The translations under genes were made by a program, and so were the position numbers. Of a stretch of 64,000 nt of DNA, positions 13,001 through 21,164 are shown in pieces; the stretch's first letter is position 1, and each line of letters opens with the position of its first letter. Origin of the DNA: Aquilaria yunnanensis (Eukaryota > Streptophyta > Magnoliopsida > Malvales > Thymelaeaceae); assembly GCA_039654915.1 (NCBI GenBank), contig CM077594.1, positions 17,669,001 through 17,733,000 of the forward strand. The letters run 5' to 3'. The notes under the pieces were generated by a model that saw only the letters and a program-made list of their open reading frames with translations, did not search any database and was not told the origin of the DNA.

Positions 13001-13087
13001 CTTGCCATCGTTAGACTCAGCAATCCAATCAATCTTCACCGGCCTGGAAGCTGGTACAACTTCTAAACGCACCTTTGGGGCAGCCAT
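10024..13087 (-). pseudogene. Captured plant mobile domain (PMD) gene, antisense inside the Gypsy element
   Basis: From ATG at 13087 to stop at 10024 there is one reading frame of 995 codons once a 79-base intron (10917-10995) is removed. It has no frameshift and six internal stops: 12467 (TAG), about 11969 (TGA), about 11957 (TAA), 11303 (TGA), 10411 (TAG) and about 10372 (TAG). PMD signatures in order: 'FREWTVNTCGML' (12630-12665), 'FITSEGEIGISL' (12470-12510), 'ADWIDFWFK' (12265-12295), 'LALWLCRYILPF' (12020-12055), 'VPPILACIYRRL' (11905-11940) and 'GHFLYAWAGLHFP' (11800-11840). The C-terminus is a heptad-rich coiled coil (10030-10320). PMD proteins such as MAIN/MAIL1 act in silencing and genome stability in plants, and related PMDs occur in transposons. 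The stop at 12467 falls where relatives usually have tryptophan. Strand, intron and position point to gene capture by the retroelement. Confidence 0.85.
10917..10995 (-). other. Spliceosomal intron inside the antisense PMD gene
   Basis: On the minus strand the donor is AAGG|GTAAGTATC and the acceptor is TTGCTACAG|TCTTCC, with a T-rich tract between. Removal joins codon G|TC in frame, with open reading on both sides. Length (79 bases) and composition are typical of plant introns. The intron can only be spliced from a minus-strand transcript, never from the genomic RNA of the retroelement. Confidence 0.8.
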
Positions 13088-13405
13088 CTTGCAACAAAAT
13101 ATCTAACTTGGAGAAGAACTTGATGTAGCAGCAGTAGCAACGATGATCGTTTCACAGCAAAAAGGACTTAGGCGGTCTGTGATCCAAAAAATAGGCACAA
13201 AGACAAGGCTGAAAGGATTCGCCTTAAAACCTAAAAGGTTCGTCTACGCCCTCGAGATCCGGAAAGATCTAGAAATCCAAAATTAAAGTTTGGAGACGAT
13301 CTATACCTAAACCCTCAGTTCGTCATGGCAGTTGGGAATCACGAACTCAAGCAAACCAAGGAGTCCTGCAAATAAAAATAAAAAATAAAAAATTAAAACC
13401 CTCAG
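13088..13405 (-). promoter_or_regulatory. Leader/promoter candidate of the antisense PMD gene
   Basis: These 318 bases lie between the antisense ATG and the truncated 3' LTR. No coding signal is seen. An A/T-rich block (13375-13400) and mixed-sequence DNA are where a minus-strand promoter and 5' UTR would have to be. No clear TATA box was identified, so the call rests on position alone. Confidence 0.3.
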
Positions 13406-14107
13406 CAGATAAATACATGATAATTGTCACATGTGGGTTTCTTGAACCAAACCACTTCCTTTCTACACCTATAAACAGGTCCCCGAAGCCAAGGGAAAAA
13501 AGAGGAAAAAAGAGGAAGAAAAGAAATTGGAGAGGCAAAAAACTTAGAGAGGAAGAAAAATTTCTCTACAAGAAGTTTTCTCTTGTTCTTCAAGCCGATC
13601 AAGCACAAACGCCCGGCAAAAGAAAAAATCAACTCCAAAGAAGATCAAATCCTAGTTTTGAGGCAAGATTTGAAGAACGCAGCGAGGAACACGAAGAACG
13701 TGGGACAGCGCTGCATCAAGTTCAAGTCCAGATTTGGCAGAAGCGGTGAGGAACGTGAAGGATTCGTTTCTGTGCTGCGTTAAATCAAACTCCAAGGAAA
13801 GCCACAAGAAAGTGGCGGACATTGCCCAAAGCCCCCAAGTCCAAGAAGTATATCAGAAAGTCTTAAACCGAAAGAAGTGGCAAGGACCTCGGTTCGTATT
13901 CGTGCAAGACAAGTCCGGAGTCCGTGTTCGCGAAGATGCCATTTGCGTCTCCACTAAAAGCTCGAAGCGTTAATCAGAGGATTGTGCACGTGAGAAGCAC
14001 GTTAGAGAGTCGATCCCCCAAAATCTCTATTCTAAATTTTAATATTGTAATTTGTGCTACAATTAATTTCAAGGTGTAATTTTTTACACGTGAAATTTGT
14101 GCGTACT
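13406..14107 (+). repeat. 3' LTR of Tat/Ogre-like element, 5'-truncated
   Basis: It matches 2433-3143 along its length, including TATA-like 'CCTATAAACAGG' near 13470 and the shared 3' end 'TTTTTTACACG'. The bases equivalent to 2063-2432 (most of U3) and any polypurine tract are missing, so a deletion removed the junction of the antisense gene's upstream DNA and the LTR. Confidence 0.85.
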
Positions 14108-14112
14108 GGGGG

Positions 14113-14335
14113 TAATTCTCCCATTTCATTCATTCAATTTTCCTGATATAGCCAAAGGTACAACGGAAATCAGTTAGCATCTAGGATTGGATATCCCTTC
14201 TCTTTTTACACGTAATCATTAAATTTGGTTGGGTGAAACATTTTCTTAGTGCTCTTATGTAGGAGACTTGGTGGCCCATCAAAATTACTGGAAGACTCAT
14301 TTGGCAGACTTGAGAGCTCATTTACCTTCGTAACA
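14113..14335. other. Short unassigned repeat debris right of the Tat element
   Basis: On the minus strand a weak open stretch resembles the linker between integrase and RT in Copia elements ('LLHKSTKKMFHPTKFNDYV'), but this is only a resemblance. It could equally be the leader of element A continuing across the Tat insertion. Confidence 0.25.
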
Positions 14336-14339
14336 AAAG

Positions 14340-15490
14340 CACAGTATGCTCACCAGTTGCAGTCATTCCACAGGTAAGGGAGTCGAGGTATCCAAGGATC
14401 TATCCATACCTTAACTGATTCCCCATTTTGAATCGACCAACAAATCTTGTCTTTGATCATTTCTCTGCCAGCTAAGAGCCTGTTCCAAGTTCCAACCCCA
14501 AGAAGATGTAGAGCCTTTCCTAGCAGTTAGAAAATCAATTTGAGGAAAGTACAGACTTTTCAAAACCTGTACCCAAAGCTTATCAGGGTTCTTAAGCACT
14601 ATCCAAGCCATTTTGGCAAGAAAAGCCTTGTTAAAAGTCTCAAGATCTTTAAATCCCAGTCCCCCCTCCCCCTTTTTGCTTTGAAAGAGTTAGTGTATCC
14701 CAGCTCTTCCAATGAAGTTTGTTCCCTTTTTCTGTGTAGCCCCTTTTTCTGTGTAGCCCTACCAAAAGTTAACAATGGAAGCATTCATCCTAGTACACCT
14801 GGTTGTAGGAAATTTGAAGCACTAAATAGGATACATCTGGATAGAGAAAGCAATTACCTTTATTAACACTTACACCCAATTCATTTTAATTTTAGTCAAT
14901 TGACTATAAAATGACTTTTTTTTTTTATTTTTACATCTTTTTTACTTGAAACTAATTTTAATTAAAAGCCAATATTAGGTAACTACAATAATTAATTGAA
15001 AATACAATTTTTATAATCTTACTAAATTTTTATAAATTTTTCTAGTTTCAAATCTTAAAAAAGAAAAATTCATAAAAATTTAACATCTTAAAAACTTACT
15101 TTCAAATTAATTATTGCATCTATGCATCTACATAACATTGACTTTCAAATGAAATTGGTTTCAGGTAAAAAAGATATAAAAATAAAAAAAAAATTAGTTA
15201 ATTTAAGACAAAACGAATTGGTCCTTATTTTCCAGCATGAGACAACATTTTTCTCTTTCCACCCCTATAACTTTTTATTGATTTTGTCTCTGACAAAAAC
15301 TAGAGCCTCCACATTAGATCTCCCCCATAATGTAGGAAGGCCTAAATACTTTGCTAGATTATCAATTTGAGGAATATGTAGGAGATTGTTAATTCTATGT
15401 TGAATGTTGGGATGAGTGTTGCTACTGAAAAATAAGGTAGATTTCTCAAAATTTATTGCCTAACTAGAAGTCGTACAGAATCTTTGGAGG
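14340..15490 (-). pseudogene. LINE (non-LTR retrotransposon) reverse transcriptase C-terminal relic
   Basis: Minus-strand reading gives, in order, 'INFEKSTLFFSSN' (15430-15470), 'KYLGLPTLWGRSN' (15310-15350), then a MITE insertion, then 'MNASIVNFW' (14770-14795), 'GGLGFKDLETFNKAFLAK' (14615-14670), 'LKSLYFPQIDFLTA' (14520-14560) and 'VKVWIDPWIP' (14380-14405). These are hallmarks of the RT thumb and zf-RVT region of plant L1-like LINEs. Stops and at least two frameshifts break it. Removing 14873-15224 plus one TTA makes the flanking LINE sequence continuous and in frame, which dates the MITE after the LINE. Confidence 0.85.
14873..15224. mobile_element. Tourist-like MITE, copy 1 (foldback, TTA TSD)
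   Basis: A 352-base element of two long inverted arms. The 5' end is CACCCAATTC and the 3' end is GAATTGGTCC; TTA flanks both ends (14870-14872, 15225-15227). It has no coding capacity. It is homologous to 20606-20942 and 39621-39963. A 3-bp TTA target and GGGCC-like ends fit PIF/Harbinger Tourist MITEs. It sits inside the LINE RT relic. Confidence 0.85.
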
Positions 15491-15877
15491 ATTTCTGAAG
15501 GTTATGGACGGAAATGAACAAATAGGAAACAATAAAAGAAAATAAAATTGAGGTAAAAAAATAAAAAAACTACTAATAAAAGAATTACTAGTTTATCTAA
15601 TAAAAGAACAAATGGGAACTTATAATAAAACAAAAAGTTGAGCATATATGTGTGTGAGTAGCCAATCATTTATCCTGAATTTCTTAAATTGCCCTAAGGT
15701 TGTAACTTTTAGGGTAAATACAATCATGTGGAGACTTCTAATTTACTCTAATGTAGACAAAAATTAATTGCAATAAAAGGCCTTAATTTAGACAATATAG
15801 AAATTATATGTATGTCAATAAGTTTGTATGCTTAAACAGTGCCAATATTTACGGGGAGTCTAAAAACCTTTTTATTA
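15228..15877. other. Non-genic AT-rich stretch
   Basis: The first 260 bases belong to the LINE relic above. From about 15500 to 15877 there is AT-rich DNA with no gene, RNA or repeat I can recognise. Confidence 0.5.
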
Positions 15878-16170
15878 TTTCCTCCGTCCCATTTTAGTTG
15901 AAACATTTGTCTGGGCACGGAGATTAAAGTGTGTGTAATTTGTGTTATTTTTTTATGTAGTAAAAGCTTAAATAATGATTAAAAAAGAAAATATTCTTTT
16001 TTGGATTTTGTGCAGTGAGAGATTGAGTGGAGATTAAAAAAATAGTTTTTATTAGGTTTTGTGTAAAATGATAATTTAATTGTTTAAACTTTTCCAAAAG
16101 AGGAAATGTTTCAACCTTTTGGGACCTCCCAAAAAGAAATACGTTTCAAGTAAAATGGGACAGAATGAGT
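15878..16170. mobile_element. Stowaway-like MITE
   Basis: The left end reads CCTCCGTCCCATTTTAGTTG. The right end, in reverse complement, reads CTCATTCTGTCCCATTTTAC. These are long, imperfect inverted repeats of the Stowaway (Tc1/mariner) consensus CTCCCTCCGTCCC. TA dinucleotides lie close to both ends, though the left boundary is eroded. It has no coding potential. Confidence 0.75.
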
Positions 16171-17800
16171 ATTTTTTTTCTTAATTTAAAGGTAAAATAG
16201 TTTTTTTTTCTAAGTTAATTCTAATTAAGGATTGACTCAGGATGTAGGAAACGTAGAGGGTGTAGGTTTAGGAACCTAAATAACAAGCGTAATTTCTAGT
16301 TGTAAATCAATCTCATAAGTGATTCATCCTAATTTCTAACATGATTCTAGAGATATGTATAGCATTTTCCTTTAATTTATAAGTTAAAAACTTACATATT
16401 GTCAATATTGATAATCCTATAGGCTATGATCCTTCCGCTTAAGCTTTAATTTTCTGAAAAATATAATCTATCAATGATGGCAAATTAAAAAACTAAAACT
16501 TTCTTAGAAAAACTCTTACGTGCCATAGTCGGACTTGGCTAGATCCTGGAAAATCTAGTGAAGGCTAGTTAACTCTTCTAAATCCAGTACATTAATACCT
16601 AATATTCAGTGTTTTTAACAAAATTTGAAGAGAGAGAGAAACAGACAAGAACTTTAGTACTCGATCTCACCAGAGAGTTTGTTAAGAACATCCATAGCAT
16701 CTGCTCTGCTGCCATGGTCATCACGCGTCTGCTTCTGCATGCCACCAACATTTTCCCTAATGCTTTTCTTTCTGTGAACTTTTCATCCCTTCTGCCCAGT
16801 TTGACGTACGGAAGACACTGCAATATATATATATATATACTGGGATTTTTTTTATGGCAATAAAAAAGATTTTATTGAAAAGAAAAAGGTACACGCTTCA
16901 TCCTGGAGGAAGAGATGAAGGAACAAACACTTAAAAACACGCTTCAAATCATACATAAAACTAACCCTGCAGAAAATAAGACCCGCTCCTAGATCCATTG
17001 AAAACAAAACCTAGCACCTGGCCTCTTGAAATAAGCCCATATTAGAGGAAAATAAAACTCCGGCCAGCGCTCGTGACTTCTTTTGGACAACAATTCTTTA
17101 GATGATGTAGACACAGTCCCATCTTTACATAATTCACTCCTGTTTTTAGACCAGACTTTTCTCATTTCCTGCAGATTCACAGCTCGCTCACTTGGATCAT
17201 CATTTTTTTGAGTAAATTAGTATTAACTCCCTTCAGATTCAATTTTTGAAGTCGAATCCATATTGAATTTCCAAGTATCTGGACAGACTTTATTTGGTAA
17301 TGGCGTTAGCATTTTAAAAAGCTATCCAATAATAATTTTTAATTTCAATATTTTTATCTCAATTGTTAAATAAATTATTTAAAACTCTAATATTGATCAT
17401 AAAAGTTAACATTAATGATAAACGTAATTCTCAAACGAAGCCTATAATGTTTATTTTCATTTTTTGCCTACCATATGTGCTTTTTTTTTTTTTGTTGTTG
17501 TATTCTGCCTTATAGCCTTTTCTGTTTAACGAAACTTACATCCACCCTGGGGTTCTTTTTAGGGGAAAAAAATCAAGGTGAAATGTCGATGGCATGGCTC
17601 CAAATGGACTCCTGGAGCCTGGCTGCACGTGCACCTAGTGGTACTCGCTTTGCCATCGTTGAATTTACATCAGAGGGCTATCAGAAGTAATCCACTATCT
17701 CATGGGCCATATCCCTTGTTACCATTATATTCCACTAACTCACGGGCAGATAAGCCTTGACTTCATGTAAGTCATTTACAGGACAATGGAACGATTTGTC
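16171..17800. other. Non-genic stretch with possible gene or LINE debris
   Basis: No complete gene is visible. On the minus strand at 16650-16800, a short open segment ends naturally with 'NKLSGEIEY' and a stop, but I do not recognise it. From 17220 down to 16846 (minus) lies a segment ending in AATAAAATC and an A-run, which looks like a LINE or transcript 3' end. A (TA)n run sits at 16821-16839. The 36-codon plus-strand ORF near 17582 has no recognisable family. Confidence 0.35.
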
Positions 17801-18028
17801 TACTCACTAAATCCCCCTCCAATCAAACAAGCTTCACCAGCTCTTGGGTGCCTTCCAGTGTAAGTAACTCATTCAACATCTCAGCAAGTTACCCACATCA
17901 GTTTACAAAGAGAGTTGCTACAAAATAACAAGCTAAACTGCAATCATAACTTCCTACAAGATAGGGGCTGAAAATGGGACTGGGGAGACGATGCAACTCT
18001 AGATACCTATCCCATGTTCCTCGGCGCT

Positions 18029-19038
18029 CTACTTTGGGTTTCTGAGAACGATGATAACTGAATCACCACGAAGAAACATCTTACTGATGAACCTGTCCTT
18101 GTTGACAGGAAGGGCCTTTTTCTTGCCTTTCCCGGTCTTTGGGACCTGTGCAAATTGCAAAGAACCATGTAAGTATGCCTCCAAAGATGTGTGTGTGTGT
18201 GTGTGTGTGTTGTAGGTATAAAAACAAAAACGAGACCCAAAAATAAAAATAATAAAGGTCTTGCAGATGCCAACCTCAGTCCACATCTCTCTGACATTTT
18301 CCAGAACCATGTTGCAGTGCCTGTCAAAGGCCCTTACACGACCTAGAAGCTTTCTATTGTTCCGACAGTTGATAAGCACCTGTTCAGTGATTGCATTATA
18401 AGTCGACTAATTACACATTTACAAGGACACTCCCAATAGCTGCACAACTCACAATGAAACTTGGAGATCTTTAATATGTTACCTGTGTGTTATTTTTAAC
18501 ACTCATCATCAGAACAGAGAGTGGCCCTGTGTTAAATTCTTCCTCCTCATTCTTGGCAGTCTGCAACAATGAAACTTGACATGAAACCTCAGGTTCTCCT
18601 CATTAGATCATTGCTCAACAAAATAACATAGAAGAAAACATTTGAAAAAGAAATCAGCAGCAGAAACCAGCAGATAAGATGTTCCAAATTTCTGTATCAT
18701 GAAACTGTTTTTTTCCTTTCCCTTTCAGCTTGGCATAAAAACCCGAAGCAACACAGGTAATGGAAGTAGATAAAACTTACTTCCAAAGCAGCTAAAAAGT
18801 AACTTCCAGCCAATTGATAAGAAATCAATAAAAGCAAAGGCAAAACCCAAAAGGAGACAAATTATCAATTTTACAGCATGAATAGAGTTAAGGGATGGAT
18901 AACTTACCTCTTCTTCCATTGGCCGACTGCAATTTTGAGAAAGAAAGGACAAATGTCAGTATATGAAAAACAGCAAGTAAAAAATGACAACTAGCTTTTC
19001 GCAAACCCATTCGAGAACAGAATAGATTCATACCTCAT
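18029..19038 (-). CDS. SMD2: Small nuclear ribonucleoprotein Sm-D2
   Basis: A core Sm-ring protein of spliceosomal U snRNPs, acting in nuclear pre-mRNA splicing. Coding exons (minus): 19038-19034, 18926-18908, 18560-18483, 18379-18275 and 18145-18029. All four introns have GT/AG ends and the exons join in phase to 107 residues, the usual SmD2 length. Visible motifs: '[15 protein letters not shown]' then '[19 protein letters not shown]' and '[10 protein letters not shown]' (Sm1), and '[17 protein letters not shown]' (Sm2). The start is the ATG split from the next exon (AT-G-AG|T), giving the plant N-terminus 'MSRPMEEE'. A 5' UTR exon ends at donor 19891|GTAAGT, and the UTR continues in exon 19090-19034. 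A (TG)n tract lies in the last intron. The gene looks intact. Confidence 0.95.
18190..18211. repeat. (TG)n microsatellite in SMD2 intron
   Basis: About eleven TG units lie in the last intron of SMD2, near its 3' splice side. It is a plausible length-polymorphic marker and has no coding effect. Confidence 0.9.
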
Positions 19039-19890
19039 TGTTATGCAGAGGACTTAAGAAGAGATATTCCAAGGCACACACAGTCAAGCTCTGAGGGGAG
19101 AAGACAGTTACAACAGTTAGAAGAGACATTCAGTAAAACTCTTATTCACCTACAAGAGGCATTCAAATAAGGCAGGAGCAGGGGCAGACAATTGAAAGAT
19201 GGAATTGCATAGCCTTGACTTGAGAATATATTTTTTAATAGCTAGAATCAACTAAAGGCAGTAACCAGAGGCAATTTGTATTGCAATCCGAAGAACAGAA
19301 GACAGCAGTGAATGGAGATGACCAAGGAACCCCTTAGAAAATAATCACACAAAATTTACAAAGGAACTTCCTAAGGGTCTTCCTTTCACATCTCCCAATA
19401 TATTCAGAGAGGACCAAATTTTTTCTCATAACATCACCAACGAGACCAAAAAAGCCATGAGGGCAACAATCTCTAGATGACTAAAAGAAATATTTAAATG
19501 ACTAGCTAAACACATAGGACAACACCACAGAGATGAAGACCATCTGCTAAAGTAAATACAAAAAACCAAACAAATCCACTACATAATAAAGCTTTCGAGC
19601 GCTAGGCCTCTTCAGTTCAGGTCTCCATAAAATTTCCGCATGGAGCATCTCGGAAGAACGAAAGTTATATTTTCTTCAGTCGTCATCAGAGGCTCAAACC
19701 CATTATAGGAATTAAACAAAAAAAACCTTTAATTCAAGTTTCCTACTGATGCAAAAGGGAAGAACAAAGAATATACATCGCGAAAATGACAAATTCGGAC
19801 ACAGATATCATAAACCCTAGAGACCCAACAAATTCCAAAAGAACTGCAAACAAAAAAAAAGATAAAAAGAAAAGTAGGAGGAAGACTTAC

Positions 19891-20080
19891 CGGATCGCGG
19901 GAGAGACCGAACTTTCTCAGATCTGGTACAGAGAGGAGAGATCTGAGATTTAACTGCTGCCCTCTATAGAGAACTAGAGTTGAGATGTGAACAAAGGGAA
20001 AACCCTAGCCTCTTCCTCTGCAATTTAAAAGTTGGCTGTTGGGCCTTCTTATCTGCTTTTTGGGCCGTTGCCCAATTTTT
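19891..20080 (-). promoter_or_regulatory. SMD2 5' UTR exon and promoter with telo-box and site II motifs
   Basis: The first non-coding exon runs from about 19970 to 19891. Just upstream lies AAAACCCTAG (19999-20008), a telo-box. TGGGCC-type site II elements lie at 20040-20045 and 20061-20066, with a reverse copy near 20070. This pairing is well known in promoters of plant ribosomal-protein and other growth-linked housekeeping genes and fits a splicing factor. The transcription start is not precisely placed. Confidence 0.6.
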
Positions 20081-20605
20081 TTGGATGTTTTTCAGTACTA
20101 GTAGTGATGGTCCCAACCCAATGCATCACACTAGTTTTTTGGATTATGGATCATCGAAATTTTTGTTTTTTTTTTTTCATTTCAAATTTTCGTCAAAAAA
20201 TGGAAGTTTAATTATTTAAATATATTTATTTTTAAAATTCATAGTCAATATAAGAGTAAGGGTACAAAAGAAAAAAAATTATACCATCTAGCCTATGTAC
20301 ACTGTAGACCCCACCCGCTCACTAGTACTCAAATAAATCCTTTTGTGCAAGTCGTGCTTCAAGAAGTATACATGATTCCTAAGATTACTGAGACTTACGG
20401 GCAATCTACTTCCCTATGTCAATTGTTGGGAAGAATTAATTCCAAAATTCTGAGAGAAAATAATTTTTTTTCCTTTTTTCTTTTATGTTGACTAAAAGTA
20501 CAATTTTTTTCGAATGTACACTTTTATTTGATCATGTTGCCAAGACGATATTTATAGGAGAATAAACAGAACACTATAAATACAAAACCTTGGCTCAAAG
20601 ACTAA
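20081..20605. other. Intergenic, no gene seen
   Basis: AT-rich DNA upstream of SMD2, up to the second Tourist-like copy. No open frame of interest and no repeat boundaries were recognised. Confidence 0.5.
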
Positions 20606-20942
20606 TAGCCAATTTGTTTTAAGTTAACTTAATCCAAAATGCATTATTTTTATTTTTACATCTTTTTTATCTCAAACTCATTTCATTTGAAAACCAATAT
20701 TATGTAGATGCAATAATCCATTTAAAAGTAAATTTTTATTATGTTATTAAATTTTTGTGAATTTTTCTTTTTCAATGCCTAAAGCTAGAAAAATTCATAA
20801 AAATTTAGTAAGATTATAAAAATTATATTTTCAATGAATTATTACACCTACATAATATTAACTTTTAAATAAAATTAATTTTTGATAAAAAATGTAAAAA
20901 TAAAAATAAACCATTTTGGAATAAGTTAGAACAAATTAGCTC
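20606..20942. mobile_element. Tourist-like MITE, copy 2
   Basis: A 337-base foldback element homologous to 14873-15224 and 39621-39963. The left end is TAGCCAATTTG and the right end is CAAATTAGCTC. TAA flanks both sides (20603-20605, 20943-20945), which is the same target as TTA read on the other strand. It lies between the SMD2 promoter and the 3' end of CCZ1. Confidence 0.82.
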
Positions 20943-21164
20943 TAAAATCATTGGCTACTGAAAGCTGTACTACATGCTACAGTGAACTACAAAGGCTACA
21001 ACCTGCAACTCCTCAAGGATAGTCTTGTCTGGGATCATCAACGATTCATGGAATATTTCGGCTACACTTTAAGATAATCTAATCAAAAGAGAACATTCCA
21101 TTGCAATACCTGCATGAAATTGGTAGTTGTGAGACGAAATGGGAACGGTAGGGGACCGATGTGG

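Larger units (their letters stand above)
2063..14107 (+). mobile_element. Ty3/Gypsy Tat/Ogre-like LTR retrotransposon with antisense extra gene
   Basis: Related terminal repeats (2063-3143; truncated copy 13406-14107) flank gag, protease, RT, two RNase H domains and an integrase fragment on the plus strand, then a large minus-strand gene before the 3' LTR. A primer-binding-site-like sequence at 3150 resembles the complement of a tRNA-Arg 3' end, as reported for Ogre/Tat elements. A second, archaeal-type RNase H is also typical of the Tat lineage. Possible TSDs are GGGGG at 2058-2062 and 14108-14112. The element is defective: many stops, integrase core missing, and the 3' LTR lacks its first 340-370 bases. 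Confidence 0.88.
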
